Source of the DNA: Streptomyces kanamyceticus
GTDB taxonomy: Bacteria; Actinomycetota; Actinomycetes; Streptomycetales; Streptomycetaceae
Length of the DNA stretch: 64,000 bases
Assembly (NCBI RefSeq): GCF_008704495.1
Contig: NZ_CP023699.1
Location: forward strand, 3,844,001-3,908,000
Reading direction: 5' to 3'
Shown here: positions 50,945 through 59,055 of the stretch, one piece after another
Layout: every line of letters begins with the position of its first letter
Position numbering within the stretch: position 1 is the first letter of the stretch
Made by a program: the position numbers and the translations under genes
The notes under the pieces: model-generated
Databases searched by the model: none
What the model was told of the DNA's origin: nothing
Seen by the model: the letters and a program-made list of their open reading frames with translations, nothing else

Positions 50945-51811
50945 GTGACACGCACGGGGGACGTACTCTGCCTGCCGCCCGCCGCAGGCGCCATCGCGAG
51001 CGCCGCCTGGTACGCGGCGAACGCGGACACCGGACAGCACTACGAAGCGGGCCTGATCCTCGGCATCGCCGCGGCTCTGACCGTGGCCCTGCTGCGCCGA
51101 TTCACCACACTGCCGCTGGGCCGCCGCCGCCCCTACACCTTCGCCCTGCCGCTGCCCGCGCCCGACTGGCGCGCCCCGCTGCCGGATCCGCGGGGCGATC
51201 CCGAGGCGCTGCGCGGATACGCCGAGGAACGCGCCGCGCTCCTGAGCGACGCTTCCGCGCTCGGCGACAGCCTGCGCGACACCTGCTCCCTGACACCGCC
51301 ACTGCGCACGGAGCTGACCTCGTTCGCGACGACGGCGTCGATCCAGGCGAGCAACTCGGTGATCCTGCCCGCCTTCGAGGGCCCCGCGAGCCCCGATCCC
51401 GCGTACGACGCCGCGCACGCGGTCGGCGAGCTCGTCGCGGGCATCGAGTTCAGCCGCATCGGGATGCGGGCCATCGAGGCGCTGGTGACGGAGCAGCCGC
51501 TGCGCCCCGACCCGCCCTGCTACTTCAACCCACTGCACGCACGCGGGCACGCGCGCGTGGCACCGCCCGTCGTCCTGGAGGGCGCCGCGGTGGAGGTGGC
51601 CGCCTGCGACGCCTGCACGCGCGAACCGGCGCCGCTGCTGGTGCCGTCGGCGGCGGGACCCGTGCCGTACTACGAGAGCGACGCCGTGGATCCGCGCTGG
51701 CGGCTGCTCGGCTACGGCGCGGTGGTGCCGGACAACGGGGCGACGATGATCGCCACGGCGCACGACGGACTCCGTCCCGGCGCCAAGCGGCAGCGGACGA
51801 AGGTGGGTTGA
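50945..51811 (+). CDS. Membrane-anchored protein with conserved Cys/His region, unknown function
   Basis: 288 aa from GTG 50945 with GGGGGGA upstream. Near the N-terminus are hydrophobic segments (LCLPPAAGAIASAAWYAA; GLILGIAAALTVALL). The C-terminal half holds PPCYFNPLHARGHARVAPPVVLEGAAVEVAACDACT, an arrangement of Cys and His residues that could bind a metal and that I have seen in other actinobacterial membrane proteins of unknown role. The next gene starts three bases after its stop. Confidence 0.72.
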   Translation: MTRTGDVLCLPPAAGAIASAAWYAANADTGQHYEAGLILGIAAALTVALLRRFTTLPLGRRRPYTFALPLPAPDWRAPLPDPRGDPEALRGYAEERAALLSDASALGDSLRDTCSLTPPLRTELTSFATTASIQASNSVILPAFEGPASPDPAYDAAHAVGELVAGIEFSRIGMRAIEALVTEQPLRPDPPCYFNPLHARGHARVAPPVVLEGAAVEVAACDACTREPAPLLVPSAAGPVPYYESDAVDPRWRLLGYGAVVPDNGATMIATAHDGLRPGAKRQRTKVG

Positions 51812-51813
51812 GG

Positions 51814-51993
51814 ATGTTCACGGGGGATCTGGCCGCCGGCGTACTGAGCGGACTCGTCGTAGGCACCTGCGTCACGTATCCACTGCTGCTCTGGCTGGCG
51901 CGGAACCTGCGCGGCGGCACCCTGCCGCCGCGCAGGCGCGAGCGCAGGGCCCGCGCGGAGCTGGACACGTTCTTCGGCCGCGGAGCGGCCTGA
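51814..51993 (+). CDS. Small single-pass membrane protein
   Basis: 59 aa from ATG 51814, two bases after the upstream stop; AGGTGGG lies six bases before it. MFTGDLAAGVLSGLVVGTCVTYPLLLWLARN is one membrane helix, then a very basic PPRRRERRARAELDTFFGRGAA tail, so the C-terminus is cytoplasmic. Co-translated with the preceding gene, suggesting a complex. Function unknown. Confidence 0.72.
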   Translation: MFTGDLAAGVLSGLVVGTCVTYPLLLWLARNLRGGTLPPRRRERRARAELDTFFGRGAA

Positions 51994-52063
51994 ACACCGT
52001 CGCCGACCGACCGGGCCCGAGTGGCATCCTTGAGGGACGCGTACGTTCACGAAGGGTGCGGGG

Positions 52064-52681
52064 ATGACGACCGGCACGGAACAGCAGGCGAGAGCGCCAC
52101 AGGAGTCCGCGCGCGCCATGCGGGCCGACGCACGCCGCAACTACGAGCGGCTGCTCACCGAGGCGCGCACCGCCTTCGCCGAGCACGGCACGGGCGCGTC
52201 CCTGGAGGACGTGGCACGCCGCGCGGGCGTCGGCATCGGCACGCTCTACCGGCACTTCCCGAACCGGCACGCGCTGATGAGCGCGGTGTGGGAGGACGCG
52301 GTCTGCGACCTGCTCACGCGCTCGCACGCGCTGCTCGACGACCCGCAGCCCTGCGCGGCCCTGGTGGCGTGGCTGCGTGCCATCGTCACTCATGCGGGTG
52401 AGTATCGCGGCCTGTCGAGCGCCCTCATGTCGGCGTCGCACGACGACAGTTCGGCGCTCGCGCGGTGCAGCAAGCCGATGAGCGAGGCGGGCTCGACACT
52501 GCTCGCCCGCGCGCAGGAGGCGGGGGCCGTACGACCCGACGTCTCCATCTCCGACCTGCTCCAGCTGACCAACGCGATCTCACTGGCGGCCGAGGAGACC
52601 CCGGACGACCCGGAGCTGGCCGACCGCCTGCTGCTCCTGACCCTGCGGGGCCTGCGGGCGGACGAGCAGCCGACGGCGTAG
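52064..52681 (+). CDS. TetR/AcrR-family regulator
   Basis: 205 aa. HTH at about residues 22-70 (NYERLLTEARTAFAEHGTGASLEDVARRAGVGIGTLYRHFPNRHAL), a textbook TetR/AcrR pattern. The C-terminal domain (LVAWLRAIVTHAGEYRGLSSALM) resembles the SbtR-like C-domain group. GGTGCGGGG lies before ATG 52064. It stands alone, 70 bp after the small membrane gene and convergent with DeoR, so its target is unclear. Confidence 0.92.
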   Translation: MTTGTEQQARAPQESARAMRADARRNYERLLTEARTAFAEHGTGASLEDVARRAGVGIGTLYRHFPNRHALMSAVWEDAVCDLLTRSHALLDDPQPCAALVAWLRAIVTHAGEYRGLSSALMSASHDDSSALARCSKPMSEAGSTLLARAQEAGAVRPDVSISDLLQLTNAISLAAEETPDDPELADRLLLLTLRGLRADEQPTA

Positions 52682-52723
52682 CACCCGCCGCCGGGCAGGT
52701 CGCGTCACCCGCAGGCCCGACGA

Positions 52724-53692
52724 TCAGCGTCGCCGTAGATCGGCGACCCGCGCGGACCGCTCCCCGGGCGGCTGTTCCCCGAGAAGCGCGTTGCGCAGCT
52801 GGCCAGGACCCGCCCCGTGGTTGCGACGCTGACCCGGCAGGGGCACGTCCCGGCGCGGCTGGCGCCCCGCCGGGACGGAATCGACACCGGGCCCTGCGTT
52901 AGGGCTGGCGGAGCCGCCCGCCACCGCGATCTGCACGCCCTGGTCGGCCAGTGCCTGCAGTTCGGTGGCCGCGCGGTCGTCGTGCGCCGGCGGCTCGTCC
53001 GTGACAAGGCGGGTGATGACGTCCGTCGGCACCGTCTGGAACATCGTGTCGGTACCGAGCTTGGTGTGGTCGGCGAGGACCACGACCTCGGCGGCCGCCT
53101 GGACAAGGGCGCGGTCCACGCTCGCGGAGAGCATGTTGGACGTGGACAGGCCGCGCTCGGCGGTCAGGCCACTGCCCGAGAGGAAGGCCCTGGAGACCCG
53201 CAGCCCCTGGAGGGACTGCTCGGCCCCGCTGCCCACCAGCGCGTAGTTGGAACCGCGCAGGGTGCCGCCTGTCATGACGACTTCGACCCGGTTGGCATGC
53301 GCCAGCGCCTGTGCCACCAGGAGCGAATTGGTGACGACGGTCAGACCGGGTACCCGCGCGAGCCGTCGGGCCAGCTCCTGCGTGGTCGTACCCGCCCCGA
53401 CGACGATGGCTTCGCCTTCTTCGACGAGTCCCGCCGCGAGATCGGCGATGGCCGTCTTCTCGGCGGTCGCGAGATGTGATTTCTGCGGAAAGCCGGACTC
53501 CCGCGTGAATCCGCCCGGCAATACCGCACCGCCATGTCGGCGGTCGAGGAGTCCTTCTGCCTCCAGCGCGCGCACGTCCCGCCGTACGGTCACTTCGGAG
53601 GTCTGGACGACGCGGGCGAGCTCACGGAGCGATACCGCTCCGTTGGCTCGCACCATTTCGAGGATCAATTGGCGACGTTCTGCAGCGAACAC
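52724..53692 (-). CDS. DeoR-family transcriptional regulator
   Basis: 322 aa from GTG 53692. The N-terminal HTH is canonical: ERRQLILEMVRANGAVSLRELARVVQTSEVTVRRDVRALEAEGLLDRRHGGAV. The sugar-phosphate-sensing domain follows, with AIVVGAGTTTQELARRL, TVVTNSLLVAQAL and VLADHTKLG. A Gly/Pro/Arg-rich tail of about 60 residues, beyond the usual 250-260 aa, looks disordered. DeoR proteins sense phosphorylated sugars; its position 2.4 kb from PNP makes nucleoside catabolism a candidate target, but no PNP-type palindrome is seen at its own start. Confidence 0.9.
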   Translation of the reverse strand: MFAAERRQLILEMVRANGAVSLRELARVVQTSEVTVRRDVRALEAEGLLDRRHGGAVLPGGFTRESGFPQKSHLATAEKTAIADLAAGLVEEGEAIVVGAGTTTQELARRLARVPGLTVVTNSLLVAQALAHANRVEVVMTGGTLRGSNYALVGSGAEQSLQGLRVSRAFLSGSGLTAERGLSTSNMLSASVDRALVQAAAEVVVLADHTKLGTDTMFQTVPTDVITRLVTDEPPAHDDRAATELQALADQGVQIAVAGGSASPNAGPGVDSVPAGRQPRRDVPLPGQRRNHGAGPGQLRNALLGEQPPGERSARVADLRRR

Positions 53693-53868
53693 GAAACTGA
53701 CAGTAACCCCAACGACCGTCTGCTTTCAGCAGTTTGCGCCGAATTACAGAAGTTGTTCGCACGGCAGGGTGGGAAGTGGTATAGGTGCCTACTCACTCCG
53801 AGTATGCCGCGCGAATGCGCGACAACACTGCGTGACCTGCGAAGAGTTGATTCAGGCCGCTCCGTGGA

Positions 53869-55317
53869 TCAGCTCTCGCCCGCCGTCTTCCGGGTGTGAA
53901 GTTGACGCGCCACCTCGGCGATCGACCCCGAAAGCGATGGGTACACGGTGAACGCATTCGCGATCTGCTCGACCGTCAGATTGTTGTCGACGGCGATCGA
54001 GATGGGATGGATCAGTTCCGAAGCGCGCGGCGCGACGACCACTCCGCCGACCACGATGCCCGTGCCGGGACGGCAGAAGATCTTGACGAAACCGTCGCGG
54101 ATGCCCTGCATCTTCGCGCGCGGATTGCGCAGCAGCGGCAGCTTCACCACGCGCGCGTCGATCTTGCCCGCGTCGACGTCGGCCTGGCTGTAGCCGACGG
54201 TCGCGATCTCCGGGTCGGTGAAGACGTTCGAGGACACGGTCTTCAGGTTCAGCGGCGTCACCGCGTCGCCGAGGAAGTGGTACATCGCGATGCGCCCCTG
54301 CATGGCCGCGACGGAGGCGAGCGCGAAGATCCCGGTCACGTCACCGGCGGCGTACACACCGGGGGCGGAGGTCCGCGAGACCTTGTCGGTCCAGATGTGC
54401 CCGGAGTCCTTCAGCTTGACCCCGGCCTCCTCCAGACCCATGCCGCTGCTGTTCGGGATGGCGCCGACGGCCATCAGGCAGTGCGTGCCGGAGATGACGC
54501 GGCCGTCGTTGAGCGTGACCTCGACCCGGTCGCCCACCCGCTTGGCGGAGGCGGCACGGGAGCGGGACATGACGTTCATGCCGCGGCGCCGGAAGACGTC
54601 CTCCAGGACGGCGGCGGCGTCCGGGTCCTCACCCGGCAGCACCCGGTCACGGCTGGACACGAGGGTGACGTTCGACCCGAGCGCCTGGTAGGCACCGGCG
54701 AACTCGGCGCCGGTCACGCCGGAGCCGACGACGATGAGTTCCTCGGGCAGCTCGTCGAGGTCGTACACCTGGGTCCAGTTGAGGATCCGCTCGCCGTCGG
54801 GCTGGGCGTCGGGAACCTCGCGCGGATGCCCACCGGTGGCGATCAGCACGGCATCGGCGACGAGGGTCTCCTCGCTCCCGTCGGCCGCCCGCACGACGAC
54901 CTTCCGCGAGCCGTCGATGTCCTGCTGGCCCTCGAGCCGTCCACGCCCGCGCAGGACGCGCGCACCGGCCCTGGTCACCGAGGCGGTGATGTCGTGGGAC
55001 TGGGCGAGCGCGAGGCGCTTCACACGGCGGTTGACCTTCCCCAGATCCACACCCACCACGCGCGCGGGGCTGTCGATGTGCGGAGTGTCGTCCGCGACGA
55101 TGATCCCCAGCTCCTCGTACGAAGAGTCGAAGGTGGTCATCACCTCGGCCGTCGCGATCAGAGTCTTCGACGGCACGCAGTCGGTGAGCACCGACGCCCC
55201 GCCCAGACCGTCGCAATCGACGACGGTCACCTCCGCGCCGAGCTGGGCCGCCACAAGGGCCGCCTCGTATCCGCCGGGTCCGCCGCCAATGATCACGATC
55301 CGAGTCACGTAACTCAT
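53869..55317 (-). CDS. lpdA: NAD(P)H-quinone oxidoreductase of the flavoprotein disulfide reductase family (LpdA-like)
   Basis: 482 aa from ATG 55317. FAD site IIGGGPGGYEAALVAAQLGA, NAD site VVGSGVTGAEFAGAYQALG and second FAD motif GVYAAGDVTGIFALA are all present. The redox-active CxxxxC is broken: DGLGGASVLTDCVPSKTL keeps only the second Cys, the first being Ser. This excludes disulfide reductase chemistry and matches M. tuberculosis LpdA (Rv3303c), a quinone reductase that also lies near PNP and phosphomutase genes. Probably protects against quinone and oxidative stress in the cytosol. Confidence 0.92.
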   Translation of the reverse strand: MSYVTRIVIIGGGPGGYEAALVAAQLGAEVTVVDCDGLGGASVLTDCVPSKTLIATAEVMTTFDSSYEELGIIVADDTPHIDSPARVVGVDLGKVNRRVKRLALAQSHDITASVTRAGARVLRGRGRLEGQQDIDGSRKVVVRAADGSEETLVADAVLIATGGHPREVPDAQPDGERILNWTQVYDLDELPEELIVVGSGVTGAEFAGAYQALGSNVTLVSSRDRVLPGEDPDAAAVLEDVFRRRGMNVMSRSRAASAKRVGDRVEVTLNDGRVISGTHCLMAVGAIPNSSGMGLEEAGVKLKDSGHIWTDKVSRTSAPGVYAAGDVTGIFALASVAAMQGRIAMYHFLGDAVTPLNLKTVSSNVFTDPEIATVGYSQADVDAGKIDARVVKLPLLRNPRAKMQGIRDGFVKIFCRPGTGIVVGGVVVAPRASELIHPISIAVDNNLTVEQIANAFTVYPSLSGSIAEVARQLHTRKTAGES

Positions 55318-55421
55318 TGTCCCGCACGCTTCAAGGAGGTTCGCCCCGGGGCCCTCCGTCCGTGGCCCCGGCCCTTCTGTTACGGGAGAGGCCCAGGTCT
55401 CGCTGCCGTACCCTCGACCAC

Positions 55422-55859
55422 ATGTCGCTCTACGCCGCGTACGCCGGCAATCTGGATCCGCGGCTCATGTCACGCCGCGCCCCGCACTCACCGCTGCGCG
55501 CGACCGGCTGGCTGAACGGCCACCGGCTCACCTTCGGCGGGGAGCACATGGGATGGGAGGGCGCGCTGGCGACCATCGTCGAGGCGCCCCGCTCCCAGGT
55601 CTTCGTGACGCTCTACGACATCGCCCCCATGGACGAGGACTCCATGGACCGGTGGGAGGGCGTGGGCCTGGACATCTACCGCCGCATGCGGGTGCGGGTG
55701 CACACGCTGGAGGGCGAGGAACCGGCGTGGGTGTACGTCCTGAACGGGTACGAGGGCGGGTTGCCTTCGGCGCGTTACCTGGGCGAGCTGGCCGACGCGG
55801 CGGAATCGGCGGGCGCCCCCCACGACTACGTCATGGAACTGCGGAAGCGGCCCTGCTGA
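55422..55859 (+). CDS. Gamma-glutamylcyclotransferase-like protein
   Basis: 145 aa from ATG 55422. LYAAYAGNLDPRLMSRRAP corresponds to the YGSN-type substrate loop of the GGCT fold (Asn instead of Ser-Asn); the catalytic acid is probably the Glu in MDRWEGVGLDIYRR, followed by a beta-barrel ending PSARYLGELADAAESAG. GGCT enzymes release 5-oxoproline from gamma-glutamyl compounds; in a mycothiol organism the true substrate is unclear. TACCCT at 55409-55414 seven bases before the ATG suggests leaderless translation. Confidence 0.87.
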   Translation: MSLYAAYAGNLDPRLMSRRAPHSPLRATGWLNGHRLTFGGEHMGWEGALATIVEAPRSQVFVTLYDIAPMDEDSMDRWEGVGLDIYRRMRVRVHTLEGEEPAWVYVLNGYEGGLPSARYLGELADAAESAGAPHDYVMELRKRPC

Positions 55860-55901
55860 GCGCTCCGCGGGACATGCGGTACCCATCCGCGGGCCCGTCG
55901 T

Positions 55902-55928
55902 GGCTGGCCGCGCAGTTCCCCGCGCCCC
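55902..55928. repeat. Dispersed REP-like element, single copy (reverse orientation)
   Basis: GGCTGGCCGCGCAGTTCCCC then GCGCCCC: the reverse complement of GGGGCGCGGGGAACTGCGCG, which recurs three times at 60998-61162. A small CCCC-TTCG-GGGG hairpin adjoins it. I know this motif as a common intergenic element in Streptomyces genomes. Confidence 0.7.
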
Positions 55929-56012
55929 TTCGGGGCACACCCGAACCGCACCGCACCTCCACTCTCGTCGGAAACGACAAGACAACGATCGCGATCCCGT
56001 AAGCATCGTCAT

Positions 56013-56024
56013 CTACGCGCGTAG
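56013..56024. promoter_or_regulatory. CTACGCGCGTAG operator at the PNP promoter
   Basis: A perfect 12-bp palindrome, identical to the one at 61237 before deoC. It lies where the -35 region should be: the -10-like TACTCT is at 56037-56042, followed by seven bases and the GTG start at 56050. Confidence 0.75.
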
Positions 56025-56049
56025 GGCGTGACCGGCTACTCTCATCGGC

Positions 56050-56874
56050 GTGAACGCTTCAGTTATTCCGGACGACATCCAGGGCGACCCCTACGCCGCC
56101 GCCGACGCCGCCGCCGCGCGCCTGCGTGAGCTGACGGGCGCCGAGACCCACGACGTAGCCCTCGTGATGGGCTCCGGCTGGGCGCCGGCCGTCGACGCGC
56201 TCGGCGAGCCCGATGCCGAGTTCCCGGTCACCGAGCTGCCCGGCTTCCCGCCCCCGGCCGTCGAGGGCCACGGCGGCCGCATCCGCTCCTTCAAGGTCGG
56301 CGACAAGCGCGCGCTGGTCTTCCTGGGCCGCACCCACTACTACGAGGGCCGTGGCGTGGCCGCCGTCTCGCACGGCGTGCGCACCGCCGTGGCCGCGGGC
56401 TGCAAGACCATCGTGCTGACCAACGGCTGCGGCGGCCTGCGCGAGGGCATGCGCCCCGGTCAGCCGGTGCTGATCAGCGACCACCTCAACCTCACGGCGA
56501 CGTCCCCGATCATCGGCGCGAACTTCGTCGACCTCACGGACCTGTACTCGCCGCGGCTCCGGGCGCTCTGCAAGGAGATCGACCCGACCCTCGAAGAGGG
56601 CGTCTACGCGCAGTTCCCCGGCCCGCACTACGAGACCCCGGCGGAGATCCGCATGGCCCGCACCATCGGTGCGGACCTGGTCGGCATGTCCACCGTCCTC
56701 GAGGCGATCGCCGCGCGCGAGGCGGGCGCGGAGGTGCTCGGCATCTCCCTCGTCACGAACCTTGCCGCGGGCATGACGGGTGAGCCGCTGAACCACGAGG
56801 AAGTCCTCCAGGCGGGCCGCGACAGTGCTACCCGCATGGGTGAGCTGCTCGGTAAGGTCCTGGGCCGCATCTGA
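56050..56874 (+). CDS. Purine-nucleoside phosphorylase (trimeric type)
   Basis: 274 aa from GTG 56050. Splits purine (deoxy)ribonucleosides with phosphate to base plus (deoxy)ribose-1-phosphate. [14 protein letters not shown] is the phosphate loop, [19 protein letters not shown] and [11 protein letters not shown] are family motifs, and [26 protein letters not shown] is the signature of the trimeric (PunA/human-like) class. The GTG probably opens a leaderless message. First step of the route that continues with the phosphomutase and deoC downstream. Confidence 0.95.
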   Translation: MNASVIPDDIQGDPYAAADAAAARLRELTGAETHDVALVMGSGWAPAVDALGEPDAEFPVTELPGFPPPAVEGHGGRIRSFKVGDKRALVFLGRTHYYEGRGVAAVSHGVRTAVAAGCKTIVLTNGCGGLREGMRPGQPVLISDHLNLTATSPIIGANFVDLTDLYSPRLRALCKEIDPTLEEGVYAQFPGPHYETPAEIRMARTIGADLVGMSTVLEAIAAREAGAEVLGISLVTNLAAGMTGEPLNHEEVLQAGRDSATRMGELLGKVLGRI

Positions 56875-56910
56875 CAGCCCCTTCGGCGACGGGTGGGCGC
56901 CCCCTGTCAC

Positions 56911-57162
56911 GCCCCTCGGCAACGGGGGCTGTGCCCACCCTTCCCCAAGCTCTCGACTTCGCTCGAGCAGGGGAGACCCCACTCGCCCTGCGGAACATCT
57001 GCCCACAGCGGCGGAACCCCCACCGGCCCGCAGGCGCCGAACCGGCCCGAGGGGACGTGGCGGTATGTCCGCCCGGAGCACTGGTGGCCACGAGCCGAGG
57101 TGCCCAAAGTGTGGCAAGGCTCTGGGACGGCGAGGACGGACATACCGCCGCGGCCCCGCCCC
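56911..57162. repeat. Composite structured repeat, copy C
   Basis: Fills the 348-bp gap between PNP and the phosphomutase. The left block (56911 to about 56995) nearly matches copy B; after a linker the right block (57047-57162) has perfect 13-bp arms at 57059-57071 and 57137-57149 with a 65-base core that differs from copy B at only a few positions. An inner GAGCC/GGCTC stem is kept. The remaining 60 bp before the phosphomutase start show nothing obvious beyond its ribosome site region. Confidence 0.85.
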
Positions 57163-57222
57163 ACATCCGAACCCAAGGCGCACCAGCCAGGACGAAACCC
57201 GCACACGAGAGGCTGAAGACAC

Positions 57223-58911
57223 GTGCAGGACCACGCCGAACGCGACGGACACGACGGACGCGACGGACTCATCGCACGGGCCCAGGCATGGCTCGCCGAG
57301 GACCCGGACCCCGAGACCCGCGAAGAGCTGGCCAAGCTCATCGACGCCGAGGACACCGACAACCTGGCGGACCGCTTCAGCGGCACCCTCCAGTTCGGCA
57401 CCGCGGGCCTGCGCGGCGAACTCGGCGCCGGCCCCATGCGCATGAACCGCGCCGTGGTCATCCGCGCCGCCGCGGGCCTCGCCGCGTACCTCAAGTCCAA
57501 GGGCCAGACCGACGGCCTGGTCGTCGTCGGCTACGACGCCCGCCACAAGTCCGCCGACTTCGCCCGCGACACCGCCGCCGTGATGACCGGCGCGGGACTC
57601 AGGGCGGCCGTCCTCCCCCGCCCCCTCCCCACCCCCGTACTCGCCTTCGCCATAAGGCACCTCGGCGCGGTCGCGGGCGTAGAGGTGACGGCCAGCCACA
57701 ACCCCCCGCGCGACAACGGCTACAAGGTCTACCTCGGCGACGGCTCCCAGATCGTCCCGCCCGCGGACGCGGAGATCGCCGCGCAGATCGACGCCATCGC
57801 GTCGCTCCACGACGTGCCCCGCCCCGAGAGCGGCTGGGAAACCCTCTCCGAGGACGTCCTGGAGGCCTATCTGGCGCGCACGGACGCCGTCCTGGCCCCG
57901 GACTCCCCCCGCACCGCCCGCGTCGTCTACACGGCGATGCACGGCGTCGGCAAGGACACCCTCCTCGCGGCGTTCGCCAGGGCGGGCTTCCCCGAGCCGA
58001 CGCTCGTCGCCGAACAGGCCGAGCCCGACCCGGACTTCCCGACGGTCGCGTTCCCCAACCCGGAGGAGCCGGGCGCGATGGACCTGTCCTTCGCGACGGC
58101 GGCCCGCACCACCCCGGCCCCCGACCTGATCATCGCCAACGACCCGGACGCGGACCGCTGCGCGGCGGCGGTCAAGGACGGCACAGACGGCGCGAACGGC
58201 GCGGACTGGCGGATGCTCCGCGGCGACGAGGTGGGGGCGCTCCTCGCAGCACACCTGGTCAAGCGCGGCGCCCAGGGCACCTTCGCGGAGTCGATCGTGT
58301 CCTCGTCCCTCCTGGGCCGCATCGCGGAGAAGGCGGGCCTCGCGTACGAGGAGACCCTGACCGGCTTCAAGTGGATCGCCCGCGTGGACGGCCTGCGCTA
58401 CGGCTACGAGGAGGCGCTCGGCTACTGCGTGGACCCCGAGGGCGTACGCGACAAGGACGGCATCACGGCGGCGCTGCTGCTCACCGAACTCGCGTCCGAG
58501 CTCAAGGAGCAGGGCCGCACCTTCCTCGACCTCCTCGACGACCTGGCCGTCGAGCACGGCCTGCACGCCACCGACCAGCTGTCGGTCCGCGTGGAGGACC
58601 TGTCCCTGATCGCGGACGCGATGCGCCGCCTGCGCGAGCAGCCGCCGACGGAGCTCGCGGGCCTGCCCGTGACCCTGGCGGAGGACCTGACCCGGGGCAC
58701 GGACAAGCTGCCGCCCACGGACGGCCTGCGCTACACGCTCGACGGCGCCCGCGTCATCGTCCGCCCGAGCGGCACGGAGCCGAAGCTCAAGTGCTACCTG
58801 GAGGTGGTGGTCCCGGTGTCGGCGAAGCAGGAGCTCCCCGCGGCGCGCGCCAGGGCCACGGAACTCCTCGCCGCGATCAAGCGGGACCTGTCGGCGGCGG
58901 CGGGCATCTGA
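57223..58911 (+). CDS. Phospho-sugar mutase (alpha-D-phosphohexomutase family)
   Basis: 562 aa from GTG 57223. FGTAGLRGELGAGPMRMN at the start, active-site phosphoserine S158 in TASHNPPRDNGYK, metal loop NDPDADR near residue 306, sugar-binding GEEALG-type loop GYEEALGY near 390, and phosphate-binding RPSGTEPKLK near 510. This long subgroup (PmmB/PGM2-like) includes enzymes acting as phosphopentomutases. Between PNP and deoC it most likely converts (deoxy)ribose-1-phosphate to the 5-phosphate; phosphoglucomutase activity is also possible. Confidence 0.92.
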   Translation: MQDHAERDGHDGRDGLIARAQAWLAEDPDPETREELAKLIDAEDTDNLADRFSGTLQFGTAGLRGELGAGPMRMNRAVVIRAAAGLAAYLKSKGQTDGLVVVGYDARHKSADFARDTAAVMTGAGLRAAVLPRPLPTPVLAFAIRHLGAVAGVEVTASHNPPRDNGYKVYLGDGSQIVPPADAEIAAQIDAIASLHDVPRPESGWETLSEDVLEAYLARTDAVLAPDSPRTARVVYTAMHGVGKDTLLAAFARAGFPEPTLVAEQAEPDPDFPTVAFPNPEEPGAMDLSFATAARTTPAPDLIIANDPDADRCAAAVKDGTDGANGADWRMLRGDEVGALLAAHLVKRGAQGTFAESIVSSSLLGRIAEKAGLAYEETLTGFKWIARVDGLRYGYEEALGYCVDPEGVRDKDGITAALLLTELASELKEQGRTFLDLLDDLAVEHGLHATDQLSVRVEDLSLIADAMRRLREQPPTELAGLPVTLAEDLTRGTDKLPPTDGLRYTLDGARVIVRPSGTEPKLKCYLEVVVPVSAKQELPAARARATELLAAIKRDLSAAAGI

Positions 58912-58981
58912 CGGTCCTGTCCCACCCGGAACCCGAAGCGGAGCCACCCGCGAGAGTGGTTCCACTACGGCAGCTGACGCA

Positions 58982-59037
58982 GTGATCCGGTGCGCTGCCG
59001 GTCCCCCAGGAAGGGTCGACCGGTAGCGCACGATCAC
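58982..59037 (+). terminator. Imperfect hairpin before the membrane glycosyltransferase
   Basis: 58982-59003 pairs with 59018-59037 (GTGATC, GTGCGCT and CCGGTC blocks all complementary, with a two-base bulge and one mismatch) around a 14-base loop. It lies 70 bases after the phosphomutase stop, so it is most simply its terminator, but it ends 19 bp before the next start and could be a 5' structure of that gene. Confidence 0.55.
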
Positions 59038-59055
59038 GTTCCGGGAGCTGCCGCA

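Noticed and set aside
50507-50948. Open frames on both strands after the carboxylase alpha gene
   Set aside because: They are translations of the hairpin and tandem repeats, rich in Pro/Gly/Arg, without ribosome sites.
53534-53951. Short plus-strand frames over the DeoR start and the gap to lpdA
   Set aside because: They overlap the well-supported DeoR HTH codons and have neither motif nor ribosome site. The 176-bp gap itself probably holds only the DeoR promoter.
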